A stretch of DNA of 64,000 nucleotides. Origin: Parelaphostrongylus tenuis (Eukaryota; Nematoda; Chromadorea; Rhabditida; Metastrongylidae). Made by a program: the position numbers and the translations under genes. The notes beneath the pieces were generated by a model. The model worked only from the letters and a program-made list of their open reading frames with translations. It did no database searches and was not told the origin of the DNA. Location: the NCBI GenBank assembly GCA_019055375.1, contig JAHQIW010000941.1, positions 25,296 through 89,295 of the forward strand, written 5' to 3'. Every line of letters starts with the position of its first letter. Positions within the stretch are counted from its first letter, which is position 1. Shown here one piece after another: positions 55,130 through 64,000 of the stretch.

Positions 55130-56070
55130 CTATATGTTAATAAATGGCACACGTAATAAATTTTCTAATGCTACCATCAGTTTCGAGTGATGCCGGCAAT
55201 AATATTGTATTTTAGCTGGCCAATATATACATATTGTATAGTAGGGGTGTTGCCGAATGTTCACAGTCGCCAACCTGTGTTTGTTTGTGCTTGTATAATT
55301 TGTTTTATTCTTCAATTATATTTTTTGACGTGGAACTTGTTTAGTTATTGATGAACGGTATTGTAAGTACTGTGTGCTACGGATTCAGAGTCAAATATTG
55401 ATGTATTTTGTTGTAATAAAAGTTTTATGTTATACTAAGGAAACGTAAGGTTAGCCATAAATGTGCTGAGATGCGAGCAAAGTTTGAAGTCTGACGTGGT
55501 TTCAAATTCGCAACTTTCTCCGATGCCTCGTTAAAGACTTAGCTCTGTATTTTATCAGTCGTGTTCCAATTTATCTCAGCGTCTGTTAGCAATCACCTAT
55601 CAACGGACTTTATCTAGAAAGGACAAATCAGTATGAACCGCATTTGAACCGAAGCCGTGGTTTAATCACAGTTTTAACTATCATTTTCTCCCTAAACTTT
55701 TTGCCTGACTTTCTCATGCTTAAAACGCGGCCGAGAAAAAGGCAGAGTCGAGGGTTTGCTAGTTTACTGGAGAACTCAGATTTTTTGGACTCTTGGAAAG
55801 GGTAAAAAGGGGGTCGCAGCCACTTCAGGTCTCAAGTTTTCTTCAAATCTCTACTCTCTTGTGGTTGAGATTCACATAATACTCTGCCGTAAAGAATCAA
55901 TCACGTAGGAAATGAAAGTAAATTGTGAAGCATGAAAGGTCATTTGTACTAAAAGGTGATTATGGTGCGCATATACTAGTGTGCTCTAAAATATGTGGTT
56001 CGTTGGGGACCTAAAAACTTGATAGATTGTCACTTTGCTTATTCATTAAAATCTTATTATTCTACCCGAA
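55130..56070. other. Nothing recognised
   Basis: AT-rich spacer between the TG-rich tract and SINE-C copy 4. Confidence 0.4.
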
Positions 56071-56074
56071 ATCA

Positions 56075-56350
56075 ATTTATTTAATGCCTATTGCGGTGTT
56101 ATGATGTTCCTATAAACCCAATGATCTAGAGTGGTATGCAAACGTTTGCGTCAGCCGGGATTTAAACCTAGATCTTACTCTTTTTGGGAGCATGTGCTAA
56201 ACCGTTGCACCACTGGCGCTCGTTTTGCACTTCACTCTTTCTACGCCTACAACGTGTTTTCTGTCAACAGCCAACCGTCTACGGAAAGAGTACGATCTGG
56301 GTTCAAATCCCGGCTGACGCAAACGTTTTTGCACACCACTCTACCTCATT
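56075..56350. mobile_element. SINE-C inverted dimer 2
   Basis: The left half is a minus-strand SINE-C: tail at 56100-56140 and tRNA-like head ending at GCACCACTGGCGCTC (56220). The right half (56270-56350) repeats the B-box end and tail on the plus strand (GGGTTCAAATCCCGGCTGAC, TTTTGCACACCACTCTAC). Layout is the same as at 25320-25708. Confidence 0.75.
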
Positions 56351-57085
56351 AATCTTTTTTTTGACATCCATTGTCACAGCTCAGTGTGCCTATTCGAGCA
56401 CTTCTTGCGCTTGATTCGTTTCCTCGCATTGCATACTCCACAACGATCTTTGAATATTGCACATGTTGCTTCGACTGCTGTTCAAGGATTTCGTCTTTCT
56501 TATAATTCTCTTAGAATGCTGGTCAATACAGTTCGTGATACAATCTCTTGGGAGTCGAACTAGGGCATTTTGGGGCGCTCAGTTTAAATTTTCAAAAAAT
56601 GATGGGGTAGGGGACTAAACGAGAGCATCACCTATCACATTGCTTTCTGATCTTTCTGATGCACTACATCACTAACACATTTGTCAACCGCTCTCCCATA
56701 CTTTGATAGAGACTAGATTCGGAATTATTCTACTCTGCGCTTCCACTGACTAGTGACAGCGATTGACAAAGATAATTTTTTCACATTCACTGCTTTTATG
56801 AGTCGCTCAAGTGGAAACCAACTATGGAGAAATTACGCAGAGTGCTAATGTGCCTCTCACACCAAAATAATAATCTCGTTACTGCGTCATATCACGTGCA
56901 GTAATGAGGTATTTTCCTATGTGATTCATATTCAAATCCATCGAAATTACCTAAAATGTTTCGAAATCTTATGCGCTGCGATTTCGTATTACCCTGCAAC
57001 GATAGTGAATTCCACATCAACATTCCTACCCGTTAGGCGTCTGCGTCCAGTGCGAGGCTAGCGGAGTGTTTGGTTAGCTTTAAGC
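56351..57085. other. No firm gene
   Basis: 56380-56590 is open in all three plus frames for 35-50 codons each. No family match, so no call. Confidence 0.35.
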
Positions 57086-57090
57086 TTACC

Positions 57091-57360
57091 GATGAGGCCA
57101 TCGCAGCTGAGTGGTTGTGATGCTTGTCATGGCGCGCGTGGAGCCAGCCGAACTCCACCCCCCAACTCTCCCCGGCACTCAACAAGAGCGCCTTTTGAAA
57201 CGCCACATCTATCGGCTATCCTCGAGATTGCAAGGAGATTGGCTTTACCAGTATTCTACGACATTCCAGAAAAAGCTGAAAGCACGGATTGAATGCGTTG
57301 AACTGAATGACTACTGGGATTGCACAGTGAAAAAAGAAACTTTGTGACGACGAATCAAAT
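57091..57360 (+). mobile_element. SINE-B copy 3
   Basis: The head GATGAGGCCATCGCAGCTGAGTGG is followed by GAACTCCACCCCCC (B-box region), GGCACTCAACAAGAGCG, GGCTATCCTCGAGATTGC, ATTCTACGAC and the tail GGGATTGCACAGTGAAAAAAG. It is the copy most similar to 30460-30717. Confidence 0.8.
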
Positions 57361-57680
57361 AAAGTGCTCAAAAATAAGCTTAGCGATTGGGTGTTGACAT
57401 GACTATATGGCTGACTCGTCTATCGTCAAATCGACTTGCTTAGGTGCTTATATTCACGTATTTGTACTCAAGGTCTCTGTTCCAATGTAAATACTTTGTA
57501 TTCCTATTTTGTGGAAAGCTTGAAATTTAACGACTCCAACTGAATGCACAATTTGTTAGGACTCAGGGCCGCTTACCTATCATCCTCGGCATAGATTGTA
57601 TGAGTCTTAATTCTGAATGCCTTGATTATGCAAGTGTTTGGTTGAGTGGATTATATGTCAGAATTTAATCTTATCGTGAT

Positions 57681-57710
57681 CTGAAGAAGCGATACTGCCG
57701 AAACGATGGC
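57681..57710 (+). ncRNA. Hammerhead-like Penelope terminus, isolated
   Basis: CTGAAGA, a short arm, then CCGAAACGATGGC in the same layout as the terminus of Penelope element 1 (7450-7481, inverted). No Penelope coding sequence lies beside it. It is probably the leftover of a third copy. Stem II is weak. Confidence 0.4.
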
Positions 57711-57787
57711 TATTGTATTATTATTGTAGTGAGTACTATTGTACTCAGGAAATACCAGCGGGATTACACAAGGCAGCTTTAAAGGAA

Positions 57788-57822
57788 CATGCAGTGATTA
57801 GAGGTGCCCTGGTTCGAAATAA
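57788..57822 (+). mobile_element. SINE-A head fragment
   Basis: ATGCAGTGATTAGAGGTGCC followed by CTGGTTCGAAAT keeps the A and B box regions of SINE-A with the part between them mostly deleted. Confidence 0.45.
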
Positions 57823-58184
57823 GTATATAAGTGTTATATATAAACATGAAAGTAAAAATAAAAAAGTAAGAAGGTGCACTAAATACTAGTACAAACAAGA
57901 ACTTAAATATATAAAAAGTTATTAACAAGAACGAAAAAGACCCGGAATCCTACCAACTCAATAACATGCGCCTCCGGTATGAATGAAATGCGGTTCCAAC
58001 TTCTGTTAGAGGTTCAAACGTTGCATATTACTCAGCAGCCTTGAATGTATGATCACCGCAAGAACTGACTAAAACAGAATTATTGTAACGGCAAAAAATT
58101 CCAAAACTGTCAACTTATTCTGCTACTTTTTTATAAGAGCCACTCAATATGAGCGACGAAGTGAACACATATGCTAAATACCAA

Positions 58185-60820
58185 TCAGTATCGAATATTT
58201 TCAGTTTGCCATTGAATTTCGCATATAGCTTCCGCCTTTTGCTGAACCTCATGCTCCAAAATCTCTTTTTTTTCTTTCAAGCGTTTTGAAGAAAGTTGTC
58301 GACCACTCATGCTGATGAGCTTAGAGCATTCCCAGAATGACTGGCAATTATGTCGTCGATTTGTGATGGACGTAGTGATTATAGCAATTGCCACGTCGAC
58401 ATATTCGGCACTAGAGATAAAAAGTAAGAAAAGGTAGAAAAAGGCGATTTAGAAGATGGCTAACAGAGCAGATTTTTGAGGTCTTAACAGCTTAGTCTAG
58501 AAGTCGCTCCGATGCATCGTTGAGAGCCACTGCCTTACTGACGTCAACGCACTTTAGTCCCTTTCATAGTCATTGTCCGTGTAGCGCATAGATTTCGACA
58601 GTTCCTCTGAGTCTTCTTTAAAAATCATCTAATACCTTATAGTAAGCGATACTTGAATCACGTTGAGGAAAATCTTGCATTAAGAACATTTCATATGGCT
58701 TCTATGAAATTGAAATTTCGGGTACTGTTCTATTATGGCGGCGCCAATTGAGGCCTTCGATAAATCCGTATCTTTTTGCTTAGGTGAAACGTTCTGTAGT
58801 TCATCGATAGCTCAAAACAAGTGAATTTCAATGGCATAGATGATTTCTCAAAGGGCCTATTGACGCCGAACCAGTCAAAATAAGGTTTTGTACTCATTTG
58901 AAGATTTTTCATTGGCTAAAAGATTTGTTGTAATGAGCTTTTAATCGTTAGATAGAAAAATGTTTCCAATTATAATGGCATATTTGCCTTCAGGAGAGGA
59001 CTTCTTCGAGCTCTGTAACGACCGCAAGAATATTGGGTTTCACATTCAGTGAGCACTTCTAGTCGGCTAGGGTGTGTGTACAGCTGTGATACCAATCCGC
59101 TGCATAAATCACATGTGGAATTTTTGATGAAAATCAGAGATCTCTCCGACGCTTCAGAATTTTTTCAACATGCCAATGGTAATGAATAATCAATGTGGGG
59201 AATGCTGAGATGACTCATCAGCCGGAGGCAGCATTGCGATTTCTCATCCACATACCTGGCAATGTGTAGTGGTCAGGTGCCATGCTGCGTTGCGCGCGCT
59301 AACCTATTACAGCTCACTAAGAATTCCTTTCAAAAAACGAAATACATCATTGGAATCAGCAGAATTCATACAATGATTTTTGAAGGTCTGTGGAAAATGC
59401 TTCCCTTAACGAAAGACGCGTTGAAACATCTCAAGTGTGAAACATACTTTTTTTTGGCTGTTGTAGCGAACTGATACATTTACTTGAGAACCTAAGTATA
59501 TCGCTAGAATTTTTTAGATTTGAGCTATTGATTAAGCTAAGAAACAACTTGAAAAAATTGAGGAACACCGTTGTTTTTGGAGGGGTGAGGAAAATAGCGA
59601 TATTTCAAATGTGTGAAACCCACTTTTCTTGTGCGAATCGCAGAGCTTTAAGAAGTCATTTTATAGGAGCAAACACATTTTTCCAATCAGAAAAATTTGC
59701 GCTATCTAATGGTTAAAGTTTTGTTACAGAAAAAGTTTTTATCAAGCGAGAAATGTTCAAATGTGAAACGAAACCTCTTTATGACTGATACGACGCTAAA
59801 AACAAGCAATATGAGAAATAAAATATGCTTTCAAAATTCACTTAATTTAAGCCATCAGATTATTAAACATTTGTCGGATAGCAGCAAAGAACACGCTTTT
59901 ACCGAGGCCTCAAGTGGCGTCGCCGTAATAGAACAGTACCAAAATTTTGCAATTGTTGCACTATATGCAACCCTTAATGCGCGCGAAGTGTCATGCAGTA
60001 TGTAGTTCTTGGCTTGATCATGAAAGATTCCAGACGTAGTGTTTCGATCAACTATCCATTCAGTTCCTTCTTTTTTTCTTTGAAAAAATGTCGATGGTGG
60101 GCAATTAAGTCATCTTCGCTTTGCTGATGATATCGTCCTTATGACAACAAGCATCACCCAGGCAGAACGAGTGTTGACCGATTCTGATAAGGTCTGTGGA
60201 AAGATTGTTCGTTGACCAAATCTAACGAAAACGATGTTTATAAGGGAAAGATGGGTTTTCAATGCCTCATACACGCTCAACGAAACGAACATCTCGCGAA
60301 TGCTCCAGTTACGTTTACGAAAAGTAGTTGTTAGCATAGCATGTTCTAGGTCGATTCTAATGAAATATGATAACATGTATTGAGCCTTTTGTGGTGTTTG
60401 GTATGACAGTTATACAGTACTAGATAAACCTCTTTCGCCTTTCTCACGCTCATCAGTAGTTCGGCGCTTTTCGGTGCAGCCGACACGTGCAGAGGAATAT
60501 GCCCTTACTTATGAAGGAATTGACGCTGAATAATTTAGATAACCGCACGTGGAGTGACAAAATTCTGCGACACTGCAATGTCTGAAAGGATCCGCTGAAC
60601 CGAAAGACATTATACTGCTGATGACCAGTAGACCTCATAAAACGCTCAAAACATACATGAGCTTATCATTGTTTTGAGAAAGGTCTACATAAACGGTCCA
60701 ATTTAAGGTATTAATGGAATACTCGTAATACTGATAATCTTCCTTCGAGACTTCAATGTTTTCCATGACGAAGTTGTTCCACGTTGTGTGTCGACGACGT
60801 TGTCGTTGCATGTTAATCAT
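58185..60820 (-). CDS. Two-exon unknown gene, coiled-coil-like C-terminus
   Basis: The first exon, 60820-60657, starts with ATG and ends at a GTATGT donor after 54 codons plus two bases. It contains MENIEVSKEDYQYYEYSINT. The last exon, 58410-58185, follows TTATCTCTAG and begins one base out of phase, which fits the first exon. It reads AEYVDVAIAIITTSITNRRH, then SKLISMSGRQLSSKRLKEKK and a helical, charged end to TGA. The joined product is about 129 residues. The 2.2-kb intron holds foldback element M3 and an RTE fragment. The last exon is the stronger half, and further exons may be missing. I do not recognise the family. Confidence 0.42.
58721..59940. mobile_element. Long-armed foldback element M3, long copy
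   Basis: It begins GGTACTGTTCTATTATGGCG and ends CGCCGTAATAGAACAGTACC. The inverted arms are about 280 bp, with GCGCCAATTGAGGCCTTCG and TAATCGTTAGATAGA-like blocks in common. The 1220-bp copy has about 600 bp of middle sequence that the copy at 23025 lacks. That middle has frames of 60-70 codons (for example MCSGQVPCCVARANLLQLTK) without a transposase motif. Confidence 0.8.
60085..60350 (+). mobile_element. RTE-type retrotransposon fragment (reverse transcriptase)
   Basis: The plus strand reads VDGGQLSHLRFADDIVLMTT, then SITQAERVLTDSDKVCGKI, a stop, and PNLTKTMFI. FADD is the catalytic motif of LINE reverse transcriptases, and HLRFADDIVL with L.KT.FM behind it is typical of the RTE clade that is common in nematodes. 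Only about 85 codons remain, with one stop. No ends or endonuclease are visible. Confidence 0.85.
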
Positions 60821-61240
60821 ATTACCATTAGTGTATTCGTAGTTTTACATATTCCATCAGCCAATCTTCCTTATCTCAGAAGCTTTCCTTACGACATCAA
60901 CCATTAGTGAACGCTTGCGGGCTTACCACTCGCCTTCGCACGCCAAACTATATGTTCTTTATCTCGAATTATTAAGTGAGCCAACATGTCATGTGGTCTG
61001 TTAAATGGGCTGGCTTGTAGAGTCCGATACACGTGTTTTCAACATTGACGGTCTCCTCAGTTGGGCGGTGCCCTTTTGCGCTTTAGCCAATCCCCTAGGA
61101 GCGCTCAGTCCCCCTATACTAAGAGTAGGTGACGACGAACACTTTACACTGTAAGTCCAGTGAAATTATCACTGAACAAACACTGTTTTACACTGGATTG
61201 TTCTTGACTTATATCGTATATTGAGTTTTTGCTGTTATTC
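60821..61240. other. Nothing recognised
   Basis: Upstream flank of the 58185-60820 minus-strand model. It would hold its promoter or leader if that model is right. Confidence 0.35.
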
Positions 61241-61241
61241 A

Positions 61242-61551
61242 GGGCAGTTTCTTGAAATTATTTCGATATATAACTTTTGAATTTTGTTTCAAGATGGAAT
61301 TGTCCCAAGAGCACCAACAATTAATCCGACTATCGTCTAGATTAAGTGCTATTTTGGCACGCAACGATGCTCGAGTAGTACCAGGTATCGTTTTTGCTCT
61401 CGGGAGAGTTCCATTTGGAACAACGTATGAGTGTTCTATAATATACTAATAGCAAGAAGCTGCTCTGAACGATAGCAAAGACGAACAATTGAATGCTTGA
61501 AAAAGAATCTAGAAAAACGAAAAAGTTCGCAAAATTCCTTTCCAAGCCAAT
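61242..61551. mobile_element. Palindromic element M1, copy 2
   Basis: GGGCAGTTTCTTG at the left, AAGATGGAATTGTCCCAAGAGC in the arm, and GTTTTTGCTCTCGGGAGAGTTCCA in the opposite arm match the copy at 28813. The right tip is less well conserved. Confidence 0.65.
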
Positions 61552-63640
61552 AGCGATGTAAATGGACATATGGGAGAAGGCATAAAATTATTAAGACGTC
61601 CTCGTAGTGAAAATCGAATCGGCAGCATACCGTAAGCAGCCACACCAGAATAACAATTATGCGCTACTCTAATATGCTATGAACTCGATACTATATTTGG
61701 CATTCTCTTAGAAATATGCTTATTGCAATATTATGTGCTTTCCTTTAATGAATCTGTGGTAGTCAAACCGCAAAGGAGTATTATCAATACGCACTAATAG
61801 AATAAACAAAATAGCCTTAATGAGTAGAATTTGAAATAAATTTTGCCAGCCATATTCAAATGAGCATCCTGTATAGAGTGAGTTCAAGGCATCTTCTGTG
61901 CCACTTTTCATCAGTACTTTTTTTTTACAAACTCTTTCAAAGCAAAACACTTCAGCCTTCGGACATCGCAACGTTACCCACACTTTTCCTTACGAACACA
62001 CTTCCGTAAAGATTGCATCAAGAGACGGATGAAGATCTTGTGAAACTCGTAAACCGTCATAGAGTTTGCTGCCGAATGTGAACACATTTCATTCGCAAAT
62101 TAATGTGGCTTAGCTTTCTTGGGAGTTACCAAGCCAATAGCAAGTGAATTGTTATAGAAGTCTTGTAAAATTTTTTGTTAAGCAGTAGATTAGACTTTTT
62201 TGTGTAATCATAATGAAAACGACAAAGAAAAGAGATATGAAAAGAGAGAAATTTTTCCAAATATGTTTTTCAATGACGACATTCATTGATCGCCTTCAGA
62301 CTCCAAACATCCTTTGAACGCATTAGCTAGTTTCAAATTTTTCACAAAAGCAGTTTGAAAAAATGGATTTTGTAAACGAGCGAGATATCATAAATTGTCA
62401 TCGGGATAATTTCGAGAGGAAAGTTAACGCTCATCTAACATGTTCAACCAGGCTCTTATGGGAAATAAATTTGAGCATCGCGAGTGTTTTCAATTCCTTC
62501 CTGTTGCTTTTAAGTAAGTGATAATCACAGTAGTGAATGTACGCTTTTTGCTTGGCATTCCATAAAATCTGTTTAGTGATACACTTGGTAGAAGTTTCTA
62601 CTTGACATCATATAAGTTCTAAAAACTTCGAAAATCTTCTCATTAGATCTACCCTTCCAATAATGTATTAACCTCTGTAAAAGCACTCTCATTTTACTGA
62701 AATTATACCCTTTTCCGAACATATTTGTGTTTGATGAATTACTGCTATGGCTTTAGAGTTTACCTCGTCATTCTGCAACTTCTCAAAGTTCACCAGTCGC
62801 TAATGCTTCAATAGCTTTCGTCTACACCGTTCTAGTTTTATATTCTTATTATATCTTATATATTATACAATCTTGTATCCTTATATTCTCATATTAAATG
62901 TCCAATTTAGATTTAACAATATTCATATCATTTGAAACGGTTTTTCGTTTGAACAAAAGAAAGAAACGACAAAAGAATAAGCGATATCTTCCGCTAGACG
63001 AAAACTTTTATGACACTCTTAGAAACCATTAGAAAATCTAGATGTCTGGCTATTAGGCAAAGGTCGTTTTTTGAAAAGCAGTTTCTTAGCGCTGTAGGAA
63101 GGAGAAAGCATTTGTGTTCCACACACACATACTTCTCGTAAGACAAAAATCTTTTTCCATCCTATATCAGTCGATAGATTCAGTTTTGTTCATCCCAACG
63201 CTGTGTTTATTTTATTAAAATATCGTTTCACTGCAGTGTAGTAGAAAAAATAAGATTGAGTTTCACATATGCAGGCATTGTTTATCAGCTAGCTTGTGGC
63301 TGAGCGTAAGCAGGGAAGGGGATGCTGGCTTGTGGATTCCATACGACAATCGATCGATCGCGTTGACACGTATTCATATGTGAAGTGCAACTTGTAATGT
63401 TTAATTTAGAAGTTTTTCTCCATTTTGACAAACAGACAGACAAAACGTGTGACACCGATAGTACAAAATTGCCTCTACGCGCTAGTATGCCTTTCACGTT
63501 TTCGCTGATATATTATGACAGTGAAACCGCGCGGTCGGTGTGTAATATAAGTTTTGTTTGAATGGTATAGCGTTATTAGAAGCTTTTTAAAAAACCGCTC
63601 TTACGCAGTAGCCAGAGATTTAAAACTCGAATGATTACTA
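61552..63640. other. No firm gene
   Basis: A minus frame at 61720-61983 has one coding-like stretch (KKKVLMKSGTEDALNSLYTG) but no clear donor or acceptor. The rest is AT-rich. Confidence 0.35.
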
Positions 63641-63645
63641 GCATT

Positions 63646-63708
63646 CCTATAAAAAGTTCTTGTCCAACAAAGGGGATCGATTCTTCATATGTCGCCGTTA
63701 AACAGAAA
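63646..63708 (+). repeat. Short dispersed repeat M4, copy 3
   Basis: AAAAAGTTCTTGTCCAACAA, GGGGATCGATTCTTCATATG and TCGCCGTTAAAC align with the two copies near 48.7 and 49.5 kb. Confidence 0.6.
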
Positions 63709-64000
63709 AGATCCTCTAAAACATACTCGAGTGAGCGGACGAGACTTTACACAATTAGTACTGCTTTGTCGTAACATTTATTTTCCATCATTCAAGATTT
63801 TATTGTCTAGAGTACTTAGAAGAAAATGGAATAGCTCTTGATGTGCAGAATACACGAAAACTTCACTGCCTGGTATTGAGATGAACGCTGCTGCTTCTAA
63901 AAGTTGTTATTGCTAAGGTGCATTCCGTCATGTCCTGGTTTTCGTAATTTCCTTCCAACAAACTTCATAAAACCATGTCAATTGTTGAACGGAATCTTTA

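Noticed and set aside
54942..55190. His/Thr-rich and Cys/Val-rich proteins
   Set aside because: Translation of a TG-rich simple repeat.

Overview
This window looks like nuclear DNA of a parasitic-type nematode, probably a strongylid such as a hookworm or Haemonchus relative; that assignment is inference. The DNA is AT-rich. Coding sequence is broken into small exons by canonical GT-AG introns with TTTCAG-like acceptors, some introns are only about 40 nt, and no long open frames exist. Degraded Penelope-like, mariner and RTE elements lie among many short palindromic elements and tRNA-derived SINEs. There is no sign of operon-type bacterial genes, CRISPR arrays or viruses.

The only complete gene I can model with a known family is a plus-strand homologue of ZCCHC24 at 42893-53594. 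It has seven exons, about 245 codons and introns of up to 5 kb that hold mariner remnants. All its exon phases agree except for one base missing from an A run at 51430-51435. Other coding signals are partial: two-exon gene ends at 4628-4964 and 40344-40619, a two-exon minus-strand model at 58185-60820, single exons at 7115, 11682, 17422 and elsewhere, and a RhoGAP-like fragment at 47975. Most of these I cannot name.

The left part (1-24 kb) holds two dead Penelope-like elements on the minus strand (7.4-10.3 kb and 12.5-14.25 kb). The first is interrupted by a 542-bp insertion bounded by an 8-bp target duplication. That insertion consists of an antisense fragment of fructose-bisphosphate aldolase joined head to head to a SINE. 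Next to the second Penelope copy is a 225-bp palindrome flanked by TA whose two arms each carry a hammerhead-ribozyme motif.

The middle (24-42 kb) is repeat-dominated: SINE families A, B and C, palindromic elements M1 and M2 side by side, and a mariner remnant at 39.4-40.2 kb. The right part (42-64 kb) contains the ZCCHC24 gene, a TG-rich tract near 55 kb, the larger copy of the long-armed foldback element M3, and an RTE reverse-transcriptase fragment.

The interest of the window lies less in one operon-like system than in the RNA-based mobile biology: hammerhead motifs in two unrelated settings, SINEs with clean target duplications, and a chimeric retro-insertion that joins the 5' ends of a SINE RNA and what may be a trans-spliced mRNA.
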